Position numbers and translations under genes: made by a program. This document shows, piece by piece, positions 1 to 8,380 of a DNA stretch of 64,000 nt; position 1 is the stretch's first letter; the number at the start of each line of letters is the position of its first letter. The notes beneath the pieces are model-generated. The model did no database searches, was not told the DNA's origin, and saw only the letters and a list, made by a program, of their open reading frames with translations. Source of the DNA: Gammaproteobacteria bacterium UBA2679 (GTDB taxonomy: Bacteria; Pseudomonadota; Gammaproteobacteria; Pseudomonadales; Oleiphilaceae); assembly GCA_002354735.1 (NCBI GenBank), contig DEMD01000015.1, positions 85,304-149,303 of the forward strand. Direction: 5' to 3'.

Positions 1-482
1 TCATCTGCCGCCGATTCGGCGGCGCCCAGCCGCAGCTTTGCCAGTGCCCGGTAGTGGTGTCCCAGTCCCGGTTCGCGACCGATTTCGATCAACTTCGTTG
101 CATGCTCTGCTGCAGATTGCGGATCGTCGAGTGGACCCAGGAACAGGATTACCAGGCGCAGTCGCACATCAACGTCTTCAGGGTCTACAGCAAGCACCCG
201 CTCCAGTTCGTTAGCGGCCTCAACTGAATGGCCGGTGCCAATGAGCCGTTCGGCACGTTCCAGAAACGGGTATTTACGAAAGTTCGCCAGTTCCTCTTCG
301 AGCCAGTTCTGCGCGCCTGTATCAGGCACGACTTCTTGTCTCTGGGATGGTGCGCTGGCTGCTGTACTTCCAAACAGGAGACAGAGCAGGGCGGCCATAG
401 CAACAGTCGCTAGATTCTTCAGACGTCTTGATAAGCCGCGACAGCTTCCGGACTGAGCCGCGGCAGTTTTGGTTGTTTGCAT
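1..482 (-). CDS. nfrA: NfrA-like TPR outer-membrane protein, partial (N-terminal 160 residues)
   Basis: The reading frame opens at an ATG (480-482) and runs off the left edge of the window, so only about 160 residues are visible. A basic N-terminus and a hydrophobic stretch ending in SAPSQ form a signal peptide near residues 25-50. The mature part is alpha-helical and TPR-like (ERAERLIGTGHSVEAANELE, then AVDPEDVDVRLRL). It lies 36 bp downstream of an NfrB-like gene on the same strand. In E. coli, NfrA is a large outer-membrane TPR protein that works with NfrB to secrete a glycan and serves as the phage N4 receptor. The NfrA assignment rests mainly on this gene order, because the diagnostic C-terminal part is outside the window. 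No clear ribosome site precedes the ATG. Confidence 0.6.
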   Translation of the reverse strand, partial: MQTTKTAAAQSGSCRGLSRRLKNLATVAMAALLCLLFGSTAASAPSQRQEVVPDTGAQNWLEEELANFRKYPFLERAERLIGTGHSVEAANELERVLAVDPEDVDVRLRLVILFLGPLDDPQSAAEHATKLIEIGREPGLGHHYRALAKLRLGAAESAAD

Positions 483-518
483 GGGGCACCGGTTTTGCGC
501 GTTCGTTTCAGGCTATTG

Positions 519-2144
519 CTACGCCACTGGTTCGACGGCTTTCTGCATCTGCAAGGCCTGTTTGAGTGTTTGCTCGTTCAGCCAACCACGATCCAGCAGG
601 AGTCGACCCAGGGGGCGGGGATCGTCGTGCTGCTCCGCGAGCACAGAATGCAGCTGCTCGGAAGGAATGGCGTGGAGGTCCAACAGCAGCTCTCCAAGGC
701 GTTGCCGGCGAGGGCGGTCCATATGTGGGGCTACCGGAAAGGCATGTTGAGTCTTGTCCCAGCCCAGATGACGGCCGTAGATCAGATGCCCCGCAAACTG
801 CCGAAGTGCCCGATTGCAAGCGTAGAAATTGACCACATTGGCCCAGATCTGACGGGGTGCCGAGAGTAGGCCCTGTCGCCAGCCGTAATAGTGGCTCATA
901 AAGACGACCCTGTGCAGGACCCTGTTGCTGAGCAGGATCGCATTGACGATCATCAGCCACCACAGCCAGCTGTCTGCCGGCACGAGTTGAGGAAACCAGT
1001 AGCTGTCGGATAGCAGCACGTGGGTCACTTCCATCACGACAACGTTGAGCACCACGAAATAGGCCAGAAAACCTATTTGCGATGTGATCAGCGCCTTGCG
1101 ATCACGAAACAGGATGTACCTGGTCGCCAGGTTGCCGGTCCAGCCGACATTCGCCCAGCCCTGAAGCGCGATGCCCAGTATCCAGCGAGCCTTCTGCCGA
1201 TAGGCTGCTTTGAAGCTGTTTGGGAAATACTCACGCACAGCAATATATTCATCGGCACGGCCTGGGTTCCTGGACTCGCACTTGACCCTGACCCGCACGA
1301 ATACCTGCCGCATGCCCAGCTCTCGTAGCCTCAGGCTGATATCGTAGTCTTCCGTAAGGCTGCCAGGATTGAATACCTCACCATTGCGCTCGCGATGCAG
1401 GGCCAGTATGGCCTTACGGCTGAATGCAGTGCCGACTCCGGCGCTCGGGACGATGCCCGTAAGCGCCGCACGGACCGGCACGTCCTTGGTATGACACTCG
1501 GTAAATTCATCCTTGTAATGCCCGCCGGTGAACTCCGTCCAGGGCCTGGGTAATGGCAGGACCGGGATCTGCACGAGGTCGTAGTGAGCGATCATGTAAT
1601 TGAACAGCCGCAGCTCCAGGGGGTGCACTACATCCTCAGAGTCCTGCAGGACGAAGCCTGCAAACTCTATGTTTCGCGTCGCCTCGAACTCGAGTATCGA
1701 AGCGATCACCTCATTCAGACAGTCTGCTTTGCAGGTAGGCCCCGGCCGAGCGCCAACGACCTTATGAATGGTCGGGTTGGCAGCCGCTACCGCATCGACT
1801 TCGCGCTGTGTGTCCGGATCATTGGGATAGGTGCCTACGAAGATGTGGAAGCGCTTGTAGTCGAAAACCGTCAATGCGTTCTGCAGCATCTGTGCAATGA
1901 CATCTGCCTCTTGCCAGGCCGGTACCATGAGCGCAATCGGACGCTCCTCTGCAGCCCGCAGTATTTCTGGAGAGAGCGATTCAGCTGCTGCGCTACCATT
2001 CAGGTGCCGGGAGAGCCGGCGACACCAGTAGCAGATGTCGATGAACAGATCATCGAAGCTACTGATAGCGATCAATACCGCAGTGGTGATGAGCAGCAGT
2101 TTTACGAAAAACCAGTAAATGGCAATGCTATCAACCCAGTCCAT
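519..2144 (-). CDS. nfrB: NfrB-like membrane glycosyltransferase with C-terminal c-di-GMP-binding MshEN domain
   Basis: The protein has 541 residues. An N-terminal membrane segment (12-30) is followed by a GT2-type domain with VPAWQE (75-80), DSED (168-171), TEDYD (264-268) and QKARW (317-321), the pattern of processive inner-membrane synthases. Two or more membrane segments follow (about 353-376 and 392-410). The C-terminus (480-535) has two half-motifs, RLGELLL...LAEQ and PLGRLLL...LQMQ, typical of MshEN domains that bind c-di-GMP. In E. coli, NfrB uses UDP-ManNAc and is activated by c-di-GMP. The E. coli protein is longer, as I recall about 745 residues. The gene starts 5 bp after the wecB stop, so translation is probably coupled. 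The polymer made here is inferred, not shown. Confidence 0.82.
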   Translation of the reverse strand: MDWVDSIAIYWFFVKLLLITTAVLIAISSFDDLFIDICYWCRRLSRHLNGSAAAESLSPEILRAAEERPIALMVPAWQEADVIAQMLQNALTVFDYKRFHIFVGTYPNDPDTQREVDAVAAANPTIHKVVGARPGPTCKADCLNEVIASILEFEATRNIEFAGFVLQDSEDVVHPLELRLFNYMIAHYDLVQIPVLPLPRPWTEFTGGHYKDEFTECHTKDVPVRAALTGIVPSAGVGTAFSRKAILALHRERNGEVFNPGSLTEDYDISLRLRELGMRQVFVRVRVKCESRNPGRADEYIAVREYFPNSFKAAYRQKARWILGIALQGWANVGWTGNLATRYILFRDRKALITSQIGFLAYFVVLNVVVMEVTHVLLSDSYWFPQLVPADSWLWWLMIVNAILLSNRVLHRVVFMSHYYGWRQGLLSAPRQIWANVVNFYACNRALRQFAGHLIYGRHLGWDKTQHAFPVAPHMDRPRRQRLGELLLDLHAIPSEQLHSVLAEQHDDPRPLGRLLLDRGWLNEQTLKQALQMQKAVEPVA

Positions 2145-2149
2145 GCCAC

Positions 2150-3295
2150 TTACTCCATGGCAGTGGCTAGTGACGCACGCTCATGCCTGCTGGGCTGCGT
2201 CGACAGCAGCACCGACATGGCGTGGGCAATCCTGGCTGCTGCGTGGCCGTCGCCAAAAGGGTTGGCTGGTGCGACCATCGCACGATACGCATCAGGGTCA
2301 TCGAGCAGTCGCTGGGCTGAACGCACGAGGGCGTGCGGGTCGGTTCCGGTAACCTCGGCGTAGCCTTGCTCGACGGCCTCTGGTCGTTCCGTCAAGCGAC
2401 GTAACACAAGCACAGGCACACCGTAGCTTGGTGCTTCTTCCTGTATACCGCCGGAATCAGTAAGCACGAGGTAGCTCTGGCTCAACATCTTCTGAAGGCC
2501 GATGTAGTCCAGTGGCGCGAGCAGGTGGATCCGAGAGTGTTCCCCAAGGAGACGGTGCACGGGCTCACGCACTCTTGGATTCAGATGAACTGGAAAATCA
2601 ATTACGACATCCGGTCTGCTATCGGCAAGTTCGAGCAGCGCGGTACACATGTTTTCCATCTCATCGCCCCAGGCTTCGCGCCGATGCATGGTCACCAGAA
2701 TTCGACGCTGCCCCCGAGCCGGTGGCTGGAGTTTCAACAGTTTGTCCCTGACGTGGTGCACAGCGTCAACGACCGTATTACCTGTGATGAGGATATGCGC
2801 TTCTGGTACACCTTCGCGCCTCAGGTTGTCCGCAGCGCGCGGTGTCGGCGCGCAGTGAAGGGTCGCAAGGCTGCTGACCATCCGGCGGTTGGCCTCTTCC
2901 GGAAACGGATTGGCGCAGTCGAATGAGCGCAGGCCTGCTTCGACGTGAATGCAGGGAAGACGGTGATAGAAGGCGACGAGCGCAGCGGCGAATGCTGTCG
3001 TGGTATCGCCCTGAACCACGACCGCCCTGGGAATTGTCATCGAAAAGAGGTGATCGAATTCGCTGATCAGATTGCGGCTGAGCACCCCCAGCGAACCATC
3101 GGCGGCCATGCTGTTGAGCACTGTCCCAGGGCTGATACCGAAGGCTTCAAGCGCAAGGTCGGCCAGCGTGGTGTGTTGGCCACTATTGACCCATTCCACG
3201 CCATCAATACCAAATCGCTCAACAAGTTGCCTGTAGACCGGGGCGAGTTTGATGACTTCCGGGCGTGTGCCCGCAATCACGAAAATTTTTTTCAT
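2150..3295 (-). CDS. wecB: UDP-N-acetylglucosamine 2-epimerase (non-hydrolysing)
   Basis: 381 residues. It interconverts UDP-GlcNAc and UDP-ManNAc in the cytoplasm. Family hallmarks are GTRPEVIKL near the N-terminus, VQGDTTTA (Asp), HVEAGLRS (Glu), TMHRREAWG (His) and the late LTDSGGIQEEAP motif, so all expected catalytic residues are present. A good ribosome site (AAGGAAGGA, 8 nt away) precedes the ATG at 3295. It sits 5 bp upstream of nfrB. In E. coli the same enzyme (WecB, also called NfrC) supplies NfrB, but its gene lies in the enterobacterial common antigen cluster. Here it is dedicated to the nfr locus by position, which supports a ManNAc-containing product. Confidence 0.9.
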   Translation of the reverse strand: MKKIFVIAGTRPEVIKLAPVYRQLVERFGIDGVEWVNSGQHTTLADLALEAFGISPGTVLNSMAADGSLGVLSRNLISEFDHLFSMTIPRAVVVQGDTTTAFAAALVAFYHRLPCIHVEAGLRSFDCANPFPEEANRRMVSSLATLHCAPTPRAADNLRREGVPEAHILITGNTVVDAVHHVRDKLLKLQPPARGQRRILVTMHRREAWGDEMENMCTALLELADSRPDVVIDFPVHLNPRVREPVHRLLGEHSRIHLLAPLDYIGLQKMLSQSYLVLTDSGGIQEEAPSYGVPVLVLRRLTERPEAVEQGYAEVTGTDPHALVRSAQRLLDDPDAYRAMVAPANPFGDGHAAARIAHAMSVLLSTQPSRHERASLATAME

Positions 3296-3339
3296 CTTGG
3301 ATCCTTCCTTACGTTGGGTTCTGCGCTAACTCTTTATTG

Positions 3340-5007
3340 TTATTGTCTTTGTGCTGCCTGGCTCAGCTCACTGCCATCCACCCAGGTGAAGCCTAGCTGA
3401 TTGATGCCGTCGACGAGTTTCTGAAGGTCTGCGAGTCCGGGCGTGCCAAGACTTGGTTCGAGCCAGAACGGGTGGAAGAAGAATGAGGCGTAACCGTCCC
3501 GGACTACCTGGGCATGCTGGGCATTCAGGTAGAGATCCTGCCAGGTGTAGGCATAGCTGGAGGCTGGATCGGTCTCACTGATGTCGTATTCGATGTTGCC
3601 CAGGTTCTCAGGAAGAATGCGCTGGCCGTAGTAATCCTGGTGGATGATGTACGGGAAAAACTGACCCACTGCGAAATCAGGATCTCCGTTGCGCCCGGCA
3701 AAATCCGGCACGTCCGAGGTGTAGTAAACGACCCGGTTGTAGGTGGTATCGAAGCGCTGAGCAAAGGCTCGGTTCGCCGTTGCGGAGGCGTGATAGTGAG
3801 GTGTTTCCCATGCGTAAGGCTGAATGCCGAAAGCTCGGAATTCGGCGACGCCTGCGTCGAGCCGGTTCAGAACCCACGATGTTGAATCTTCGGCCACTGG
3901 GCGATTACGGACGATGTCCCAGAATTCGAAATCATCGCCGCTGACACCAGTCCACGGATTGCGAATTTCACCGTATTGATGGGTAAATCCATGCAGTACA
4001 ACTTTCCCGCCTCGCTCAAGCGCATAGTCGAGGCCCTGGCGGAGTTCGGTGGCGTCTGCAAAGGGTATTTCCTGCGGCAGTCCTCGATTCCATTGCCCAA
4101 GCGGGTCGAGGTAGTGCGGTATAGCAGCGATCGAAAATCCGATGTCCTGTCCCTGGAAATAGTCCGTGAGGGTTTGCATCGTTTCGAAGCCGGTCAGTGC
4201 ACCCACGTCCTCGAGCCGAACCATCGCGAAACGCTGAGCGTGCTCAGAAACGCCGAGCATATCGTGTAGCAGATCGGCGATAACCAGGTAGCGGTCACGT
4301 GGTCCGATATAGGAGAATGGAATGTCCGCGACATACCAGAAATTGCCAGCGCGAACGACATACGGCAGGCGCTCGCCGGTATCGCCGTTGACAACTTCGG
4401 CAACGCTGGACGCAATAGCCGGATCAGAGATTGTGGTCGCACCTGCTTCAGGATCTGCGAACACCGAGTTGGTCTGGGCATCATAGTCATAGTACTTCAC
4501 CATGCTGCGGCCCTTGTACAGGATGGTATCGAAGAACCCGGGTGCCTTGTTTGCTGGAGACGGCGATGCGTTGAGTCCTACAATCCCGTCGAATCGAAAG
4601 CCGCGTCTTGTTTCGAAATCTGATGCTTCATCCCAAGCCATTTGCCACAGATTGTACCTGAACCATACCAGGCTCCGATTGGTGCTTGCGGCGTCCGCCA
4701 GGAAGGCTGCGGGAAGCGCATTGTCGTAGTACGAGCCAAGATAAAAGGTGATATCCATAGTCTCGATCTCGCCGGCTGCGTAGTCTTCGACAGGCTTTAT
4801 CTCGATAGTTGTATCGAAGTGTCCGAGGAGATTGCTCAGCATGATGGCGTAGGCCTTGCCGAGTTTGTTGTAGCTACTGCCGGGCTCCGAGTCATGGAGA
4901 ATCAAGGCGCGAATAGAAGCGGCCGAAACTGAGCTGCTGCCTACCGCCATGATGAAAGCCAGGGTCAGCGAAAGTGTGCGCATAGCAAGAGAGATTGAGC
5001 CGAACAT
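3340..5007 (-). CDS. Secreted DUF2334 (polysaccharide-deacetylase-like) protein
   Basis: About 555 residues with an N-terminal signal peptide (MRTLSLTLAFIMAVGSSSVSA). The ATG at 5007 was chosen over the upstream ATG at 5022 because GGAG lies 9 nt before it. The body matches the DUF2334 pattern: an N-terminal part with ALILHDSEPG, then RLEDVGALTGFETMQ, IAAIPHYLDP, VLHGFTHQYGE and AWETPHYHAS. This is a divergent NodB-like barrel in which Asp and His residues typically bind a metal. It lies 44 bp upstream of wecB and on the same strand. By analogy with PelA or PgaB it could deacetylate the N-acetylated glycan made by the neighbours, but no substrate is shown by the sequence. Confidence 0.75.
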   Translation of the reverse strand: MFGSISLAMRTLSLTLAFIMAVGSSSVSAASIRALILHDSEPGSSYNKLGKAYAIMLSNLLGHFDTTIEIKPVEDYAAGEIETMDITFYLGSYYDNALPAAFLADAASTNRSLVWFRYNLWQMAWDEASDFETRRGFRFDGIVGLNASPSPANKAPGFFDTILYKGRSMVKYYDYDAQTNSVFADPEAGATTISDPAIASSVAEVVNGDTGERLPYVVRAGNFWYVADIPFSYIGPRDRYLVIADLLHDMLGVSEHAQRFAMVRLEDVGALTGFETMQTLTDYFQGQDIGFSIAAIPHYLDPLGQWNRGLPQEIPFADATELRQGLDYALERGGKVVLHGFTHQYGEIRNPWTGVSGDDFEFWDIVRNRPVAEDSTSWVLNRLDAGVAEFRAFGIQPYAWETPHYHASATANRAFAQRFDTTYNRVVYYTSDVPDFAGRNGDPDFAVGQFFPYIIHQDYYGQRILPENLGNIEYDISETDPASSYAYTWQDLYLNAQHAQVVRDGYASFFFHPFWLEPSLGTPGLADLQKLVDGINQLGFTWVDGSELSQAAQRQ

Positions 5008-5059
5008 TGTGCTGTTCTCCATAGCGTGCTCGAATTCGTACTGGGCGAAGTGTCAGGGT

Positions 5060-5122
5060 CCCGGCGGTGCTACTTACCCGGTGGTACTATTTACCCGGCG
5101 GTGCTATTTACCCGGTGGTACT
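5060..5122. repeat. Tandem array of about four 17-bp units
   Basis: Three full 17-base units (5060-5076, 5077-5093, 5094-5110) and a partial fourth (5111-5122) alternate two versions, CCCGGCGGTGCTACTTA and CCCGGTGGTACTATTTA. The array spans the 3' end of the small minus-strand gene and its stop codon (5104-5106), then continues into the gap before the DUF2334 gene. Each unit carries TAA or TAG stops on the minus strand. Its function is unknown; slippage at the array could change the C-terminus of the small protein. Confidence 0.85.
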
Positions 5123-5454
5123 GCGCGCAGGCTCAGGGGTTGGGCGAACTCGCCCGGGACCACGACAAGTCGGTTACGGGTTGGTCGGGGACGCTTGGCG
5201 CGCAGGCCTCGCTCTGATCTGAAACCTCTTTTTCCAGGATGCTTCTTTGCGCTTCGAATTTTTCTGCTCTGAAGTGACTCCCCATGTGGACGGATCTCCT
5301 CGCGCAGTAGCACGACCTCCCGCATAGCCAGTGGTCGGGCGGGTGCGGAAACGTTCTTCCCCTTGCCTGAGCTTGCCAGGCTGGGGCCTGCCGCAAACAG
5401 CAACGAAAGCGCGGCGATTGAGCCACAGCAAAGACAGTGAGTTATTATTTTCAT
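5104..5454 (-). CDS. Small basic secreted protein of unknown function
   Basis: 116 residues: a signal peptide (about 1-27, ending in AAGPSLAS) followed by a very basic, low-complexity mature part rich in Arg, Lys and Pro. I do not recognise a family. The ribosome site GAAAGGAAG is well placed before the ATG at 5454, which supports translation. It is the first gene of the minus-strand nfr-like run. The C-terminal residues and stop codon lie in the 17-bp tandem repeat. A basic periplasmic protein could bind an acidic or deacetylated glycan, but this is speculation. Confidence 0.55.
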   Translation of the reverse strand: MKIITHCLCCGSIAALSLLFAAGPSLASSGKGKNVSAPARPLAMREVVLLREEIRPHGESLQSRKIRSAKKHPGKRGFRSERGLRAKRPRPTRNRLVVVPGEFAQPLSLRAVPPGK

Positions 5455-5589
5455 AGAGTGCTTCCTTTCGGTTGGCCACTTAACCAGGCTGTTATATACC
5501 AGCAGGAAGATCGCCTGATATGGCGCGAACGGACTAACGGCAGATGAAAATGAGTAGATCGAAATACCGTGCGTGTGGTCGCAGCTGTA

Positions 5590-5595
5590 TATAAT
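5590..5595 (+). promoter_or_regulatory. Consensus -10 box upstream of rpiR-like gene
   Basis: A perfect TATAAT lies 44 bp before the rpiR-like start codon. There is no convincing -35 hexamer 16-18 bp upstream, but TG lies 2 bp before the box, so it may act as an extended -10 element. The same 184-bp gap (5455-5638) must also hold the divergent nfr promoter, for which I see no clear match. Confidence 0.4.
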
Positions 5596-5638
5596 CGGCG
5601 TAATGATGTCCTAGCCGTTTGGAGAGCCCTGAGCACTG

Positions 5639-6532
5639 ATGACCAAGCCAAAGAGCGTTCGAATCAATCCAGCTGCGAGTGTGGCGGAACGGCTGCAAGC
5701 GCAGACAGACTCACTGACCAGGGCAGAGCGTCAGCTGGCCGATCTCATCCTGGATAACTATCCTGTATCAGCGCTCGGCTCGATCACTACAGTTGCGCAG
5801 GATGCAGGCATATCCACGCCGACGGTTGCACGGCTGGTGCAGAAACTTGGGTACACAGGTTTTCCGGAATTTCAGGCCGCATTGCGACGGGAGCTGGAAG
5901 AGCGAATTTCAGGACCAATTGCCAAACACGATACCTGGACCGGAAGGGCACCAGAAGGTCACATTCTCAATCGATTTGCAGAGGCGGGTATCAGCAATAT
6001 TCGCCAGTCGATAGGGCAGATCGATGCTGAAACCTTTGATGCGAGCTGTGAGCTGCTCGCAGACAAGGTTCGAGCGATTTACGTCGTCGGTGGAAGGATC
6101 ACCCGCACGCTGGCGGACTATTTCTATTTGCACATGCAGGTGATCAGGCCCCGTGTCACTCACATTCCAACTATATCGAACGCCTGGCCCCACTATCTGC
6201 TGGATGTCGAGCCGGGCGATGTTCTCGTAATCTTCGATGTCAGGCGTTACGAGGCCAGCACCCTGAAGCTGGCGGAGATGGCACATGAGCGCGGCGCCAC
6301 GATCATACTGTTCACCGATCAATGGCGCTCTCCGGTCTACAAGCTGGCCACGCGGTATTTCAGCAGCCGGATCATTGTGCCTTCGGCGTGGGACTCTTCA
6401 TTGGCGACACTGCTGTTGCTGGAAACAATGATAGCGGACGTACAGGAGCGGCTCTGGTCCGACACCCGCACGCGAATGGAATCGCTGGAAGAGATGTTCG
6501 ACCGAACCAGGTTCTTCAGAAAATTTATCTGA
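5639..6532 (+). CDS. RpiR/MurR family transcriptional regulator (HTH + SIS)
   Basis: 297 residues. The N-terminal 80 residues form an RpiR-type helix-turn-helix (TRAERQLADLILDNY, then ISTPTVARLVQKLGYTGFPEF). The C-terminal part (about 125-265) is a SIS sugar-phosphate-binding domain, with AIYVVGGRITRTLADYF and a later VLVIFDVRRYEASTLKLAE. RpiR regulators usually respond to a phosphosugar and control neighbouring sugar genes. It is divergent from the nfr-like locus and shares a 184-bp gap with it, so it could regulate that locus; the effector is unknown. Confidence 0.85.
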   Translation: MTKPKSVRINPAASVAERLQAQTDSLTRAERQLADLILDNYPVSALGSITTVAQDAGISTPTVARLVQKLGYTGFPEFQAALRRELEERISGPIAKHDTWTGRAPEGHILNRFAEAGISNIRQSIGQIDAETFDASCELLADKVRAIYVVGGRITRTLADYFYLHMQVIRPRVTHIPTISNAWPHYLLDVEPGDVLVIFDVRRYEASTLKLAEMAHERGATIILFTDQWRSPVYKLATRYFSSRIIVPSAWDSSLATLLLLETMIADVQERLWSDTRTRMESLEEMFDRTRFFRKFI

Positions 6533-6538
6533 CTTCGC

Positions 6539-6736
6539 CTAGAGGAAGTCGTTTTGCCTGGCGAGCCAGCCTTCTTCTTCCTTAGCGGGGCCCCGCTCGG
6601 CCAGCGCTTTTTCTGTCTTCTCCGCCCACTGTCTGCAGAGCTCATTCAGCGCTGTTAGCTGCTCATCTGAAAAGCTTGAGAGCTCGGCGCGTTTCAATTC
6701 ATTTTTCAGTGAATCAATCAATGTCTTCGCTTCCAT
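6539..6736 (-). CDS. Small acidic helical protein, unknown
   Basis: 65 residues from the ATG at 6736. A longer version starting at TTG 6748 would overlap the stop codon of the upstream gene. GAGAG lies 5 nt before the ATG. The sequence (KTLIDSLKNELKRAEL, then EQLTALNELCRQWAEKTEKA) predicts a short helical hairpin with no signal peptide. It directly follows the FrnE-like gene on the same strand, 8 bp after its stop, so it is probably co-transcribed. I do not recognise the family. Its end is 6 bp from the convergent rpiR-like stop. Confidence 0.55.
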   Translation of the reverse strand: MEAKTLIDSLKNELKRAELSSFSDEQLTALNELCRQWAEKTEKALAERGPAKEEEGWLARQNDFL

Positions 6737-6744
6737 GACGTCTC

Positions 6745-7413
6745 TCAACCTCTGCCTTCGTTTTTCTCGAGAATCTCAGTGATAACCTTGCCGAGTACCA
6801 CAGGGTCCTGGGCACCGCTCACGCTGTACATGTCATTGAAGACGAAGGTCGGCACGGCCGAAACACCCACTCTGCGATAGTCTTCTTCCAGTGCGCGGAC
6901 CTGCTGACCGAGCTCTTCGTCGTCGAGCGCTGCCTGAGCTTCCTCTCTTGAGAAGCCGTTGAGCGCTGCGATATCTACCAGTTCATCTGCATCGGAAACA
7001 TTCGTACCGTCGGCAAAATAGGCTTCGAACAGTGCCAAGGCCAGAGGCGTCTGTTTTCCCAACTGCTCCGCCCGTAACAGCAGCTTGTGTGCCTTGAAGG
7101 TATTCCAGATGCGCGACTGCGCATGCATGTCGAACGTAATTCCCAGGTCGAGCCCTAGCGAGCGCATCTGCTTACGGTTATTCTCGATCGTGGCTTCGTC
7201 ACTGCCGTATTTTTCAGCGATATGCTCATTGATATTCTGCCCTCCCGGTGGCATGTCCGGATTGAGCTCGAAGGGCTGAAACGTCAGTTCGACGTTCAGG
7301 TTCGGGTATTGTTTCAGCGCCTGTTGCAGTCGTTTGTACCCAATGATGCACCATGGGCAGACGACATCTGACACCATGTCTATTTTCAGTGTGGTGTTCG
7401 CTGCTGTAGTCAA
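6745..7413 (-). CDS. DsbA family oxidoreductase, FrnE type
   Basis: 222 residues with no signal peptide, so cytoplasmic. The thioredoxin-fold active site CPWC lies at residues 19-22 after the beta strand KIDMVSDVV, and the cis-Pro loop appears as SAVPTFVFN near residue 190. The helical insert matches the 2-hydroxychromene isomerase/FrnE group (PFELNPDMP, then NTFKAHKLL). Such proteins act as cytoplasmic disulfide oxidoreductases or isomerases, often in stress resistance. It is followed by a small acidic gene in the same transcript. Confidence 0.88.
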   Translation of the reverse strand: MTTAANTTLKIDMVSDVVCPWCIIGYKRLQQALKQYPNLNVELTFQPFELNPDMPPGGQNINEHIAEKYGSDEATIENNRKQMRSLGLDLGITFDMHAQSRIWNTFKAHKLLLRAEQLGKQTPLALALFEAYFADGTNVSDADELVDIAALNGFSREEAQAALDDEELGQQVRALEEDYRRVGVSAVPTFVFNDMYSVSGAQDPVVLGKVITEILEKNEGRG

Positions 7414-7561
7414 TTTCAGCTCCTACTAGTCGTTGTCGAATGGGAGACTCGCTGTATCCTCTACGAGGGAGTACGATCACAATACCGGCCTTGGTCAGGT
7501 GAAGCCCGGCACGGCAGGCATTGCTGGCAAAATTTCTGACGGTTCAGGAGCATGCTCAGGT

Positions 7562-7933
7562 ATGAGGAAGACGGGCAAGATCGATTATGTTGAATTCCCC
7601 GCGTCCGACATGGAAGTCACAAAAGCCTTCTACACCAAGGCGTTTGGGTGGCGCTTCACGGACTATGGGGCTGAATACGCAGCATTTTCAGATGCAGGAC
7701 TGGACGGTGGATTTTTTGTATCCACTGGGCCGATAGGCCGCGCAAGTGGCGACGTGATGTCCGGTGCACTCGTGGTGCTGTATAGCAGTGATTTGGAAGC
7801 CACCAAAGCCAAGGTCGAACAAGCTGGTGGAACGATAACCAAACCCGTGTTCAGCTTTCCGGGCGGGCGGCGTTTTCATTTTGAGGATCCAAACCGAAAT
7901 GAACTCGCGGTCTGGTCAGATCTGGCACCGTAA
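7562..7933 (+). CDS. VOC family protein (glyoxalase/bleomycin-resistance fold)
   Basis: 123 residues from the ATG at 7562. A 43-codon upstream extension lacks domain similarity and was left out. The sequence (KIDYVEFPASDMEVTKAFYTKAFGW at the start and FHFEDPNRNELAVWSD at the end) is typical of single-module VOC proteins with two beta-alpha-beta-beta-beta repeats. The substrate cannot be told from the sequence; many relatives are annotated only as VOC family. It is divergent from the frnE-like gene and convergent with ppiC. Confidence 0.82.
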   Translation: MRKTGKIDYVEFPASDMEVTKAFYTKAFGWRFTDYGAEYAAFSDAGLDGGFFVSTGPIGRASGDVMSGALVVLYSSDLEATKAKVEQAGGTITKPVFSFPGGRRFHFEDPNRNELAVWSDLAP

Positions 7934-7952
7934 TGGCCAGGTGCCCAAATTG

Positions 7953-7979
7953 CAGGTGTCCCGTACGACGTGACACCTG
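7953..7979. terminator. Hairpin between convergent genes
   Basis: The inverted repeat CAGGTGTC / GACACCTG (8 bp) encloses an 11-nt loop. It lies between the VOC gene stop and the ppiC stop. There is no run of T on either side, so it may be a weak bidirectional terminator or only an mRNA end stabiliser. Confidence 0.4.
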
Positions 7980-7994
7980 GCTGATTACCGAGTG

Positions 7995-8273
7995 CTACTT
8001 GCGCGCGGTAACTTCGAGCAGGTGATAGCCGAACTGGGTCTTAACTGGACCTTGTACTTCGCCAACTGGTGCACTGAAAACGACTTCGTCGAATTCGCGA
8101 ACCATCTGACCTGGACCAAATTCGCCAAGATCGCCGCCCTGCTTGCCGGACGGGCATGCCGAGTGCTTGCGCGCCAGTTCAGCGAAATCAGAACCGTTGG
8201 CAATGTCGTCTTTGAGTTTTGCACACTGTGCTTCGTCGCTGACCAGAATATGTCGTGCAGATGCCCGAGCCAT
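7995..8273 (-). CDS. ppiC: Parvulin-type peptidyl-prolyl cis/trans isomerase
   Basis: 92 residues, the length of stand-alone cytoplasmic parvulins such as E. coli PpiC. Family motifs are [11 protein letters not shown] at the start, [18 protein letters not shown] in the middle and [10 protein letters not shown] at the end. There is no signal peptide. It catalyses isomerisation of peptidyl-prolyl bonds during folding. It is a single-gene unit, divergent from the gloA-like gene. Confidence 0.93.
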   Translation of the reverse strand: MARASARHILVSDEAQCAKLKDDIANGSDFAELARKHSACPSGKQGGDLGEFGPGQMVREFDEVVFSAPVGEVQGPVKTQFGYHLLEVTARK

Positions 8274-8380
8274 GATATCTCCAAATGTCGTAAATAAAGA
8301 AGGCCGTTAGTGTACAGCAGACGGTCAGGCTAGCCCAGCTTGTATATCGGGCTGCTGTCTCATTCATCCAGGAGTTCTAC

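Noticed and set aside
5455..5560. Sigma-54-like GG/GC spacing (TGGTATATAACAGC) upstream of the nfr-like locus
   Set aside because: The spacing between the GG and GC elements is one base short and the flanking bases do not match.
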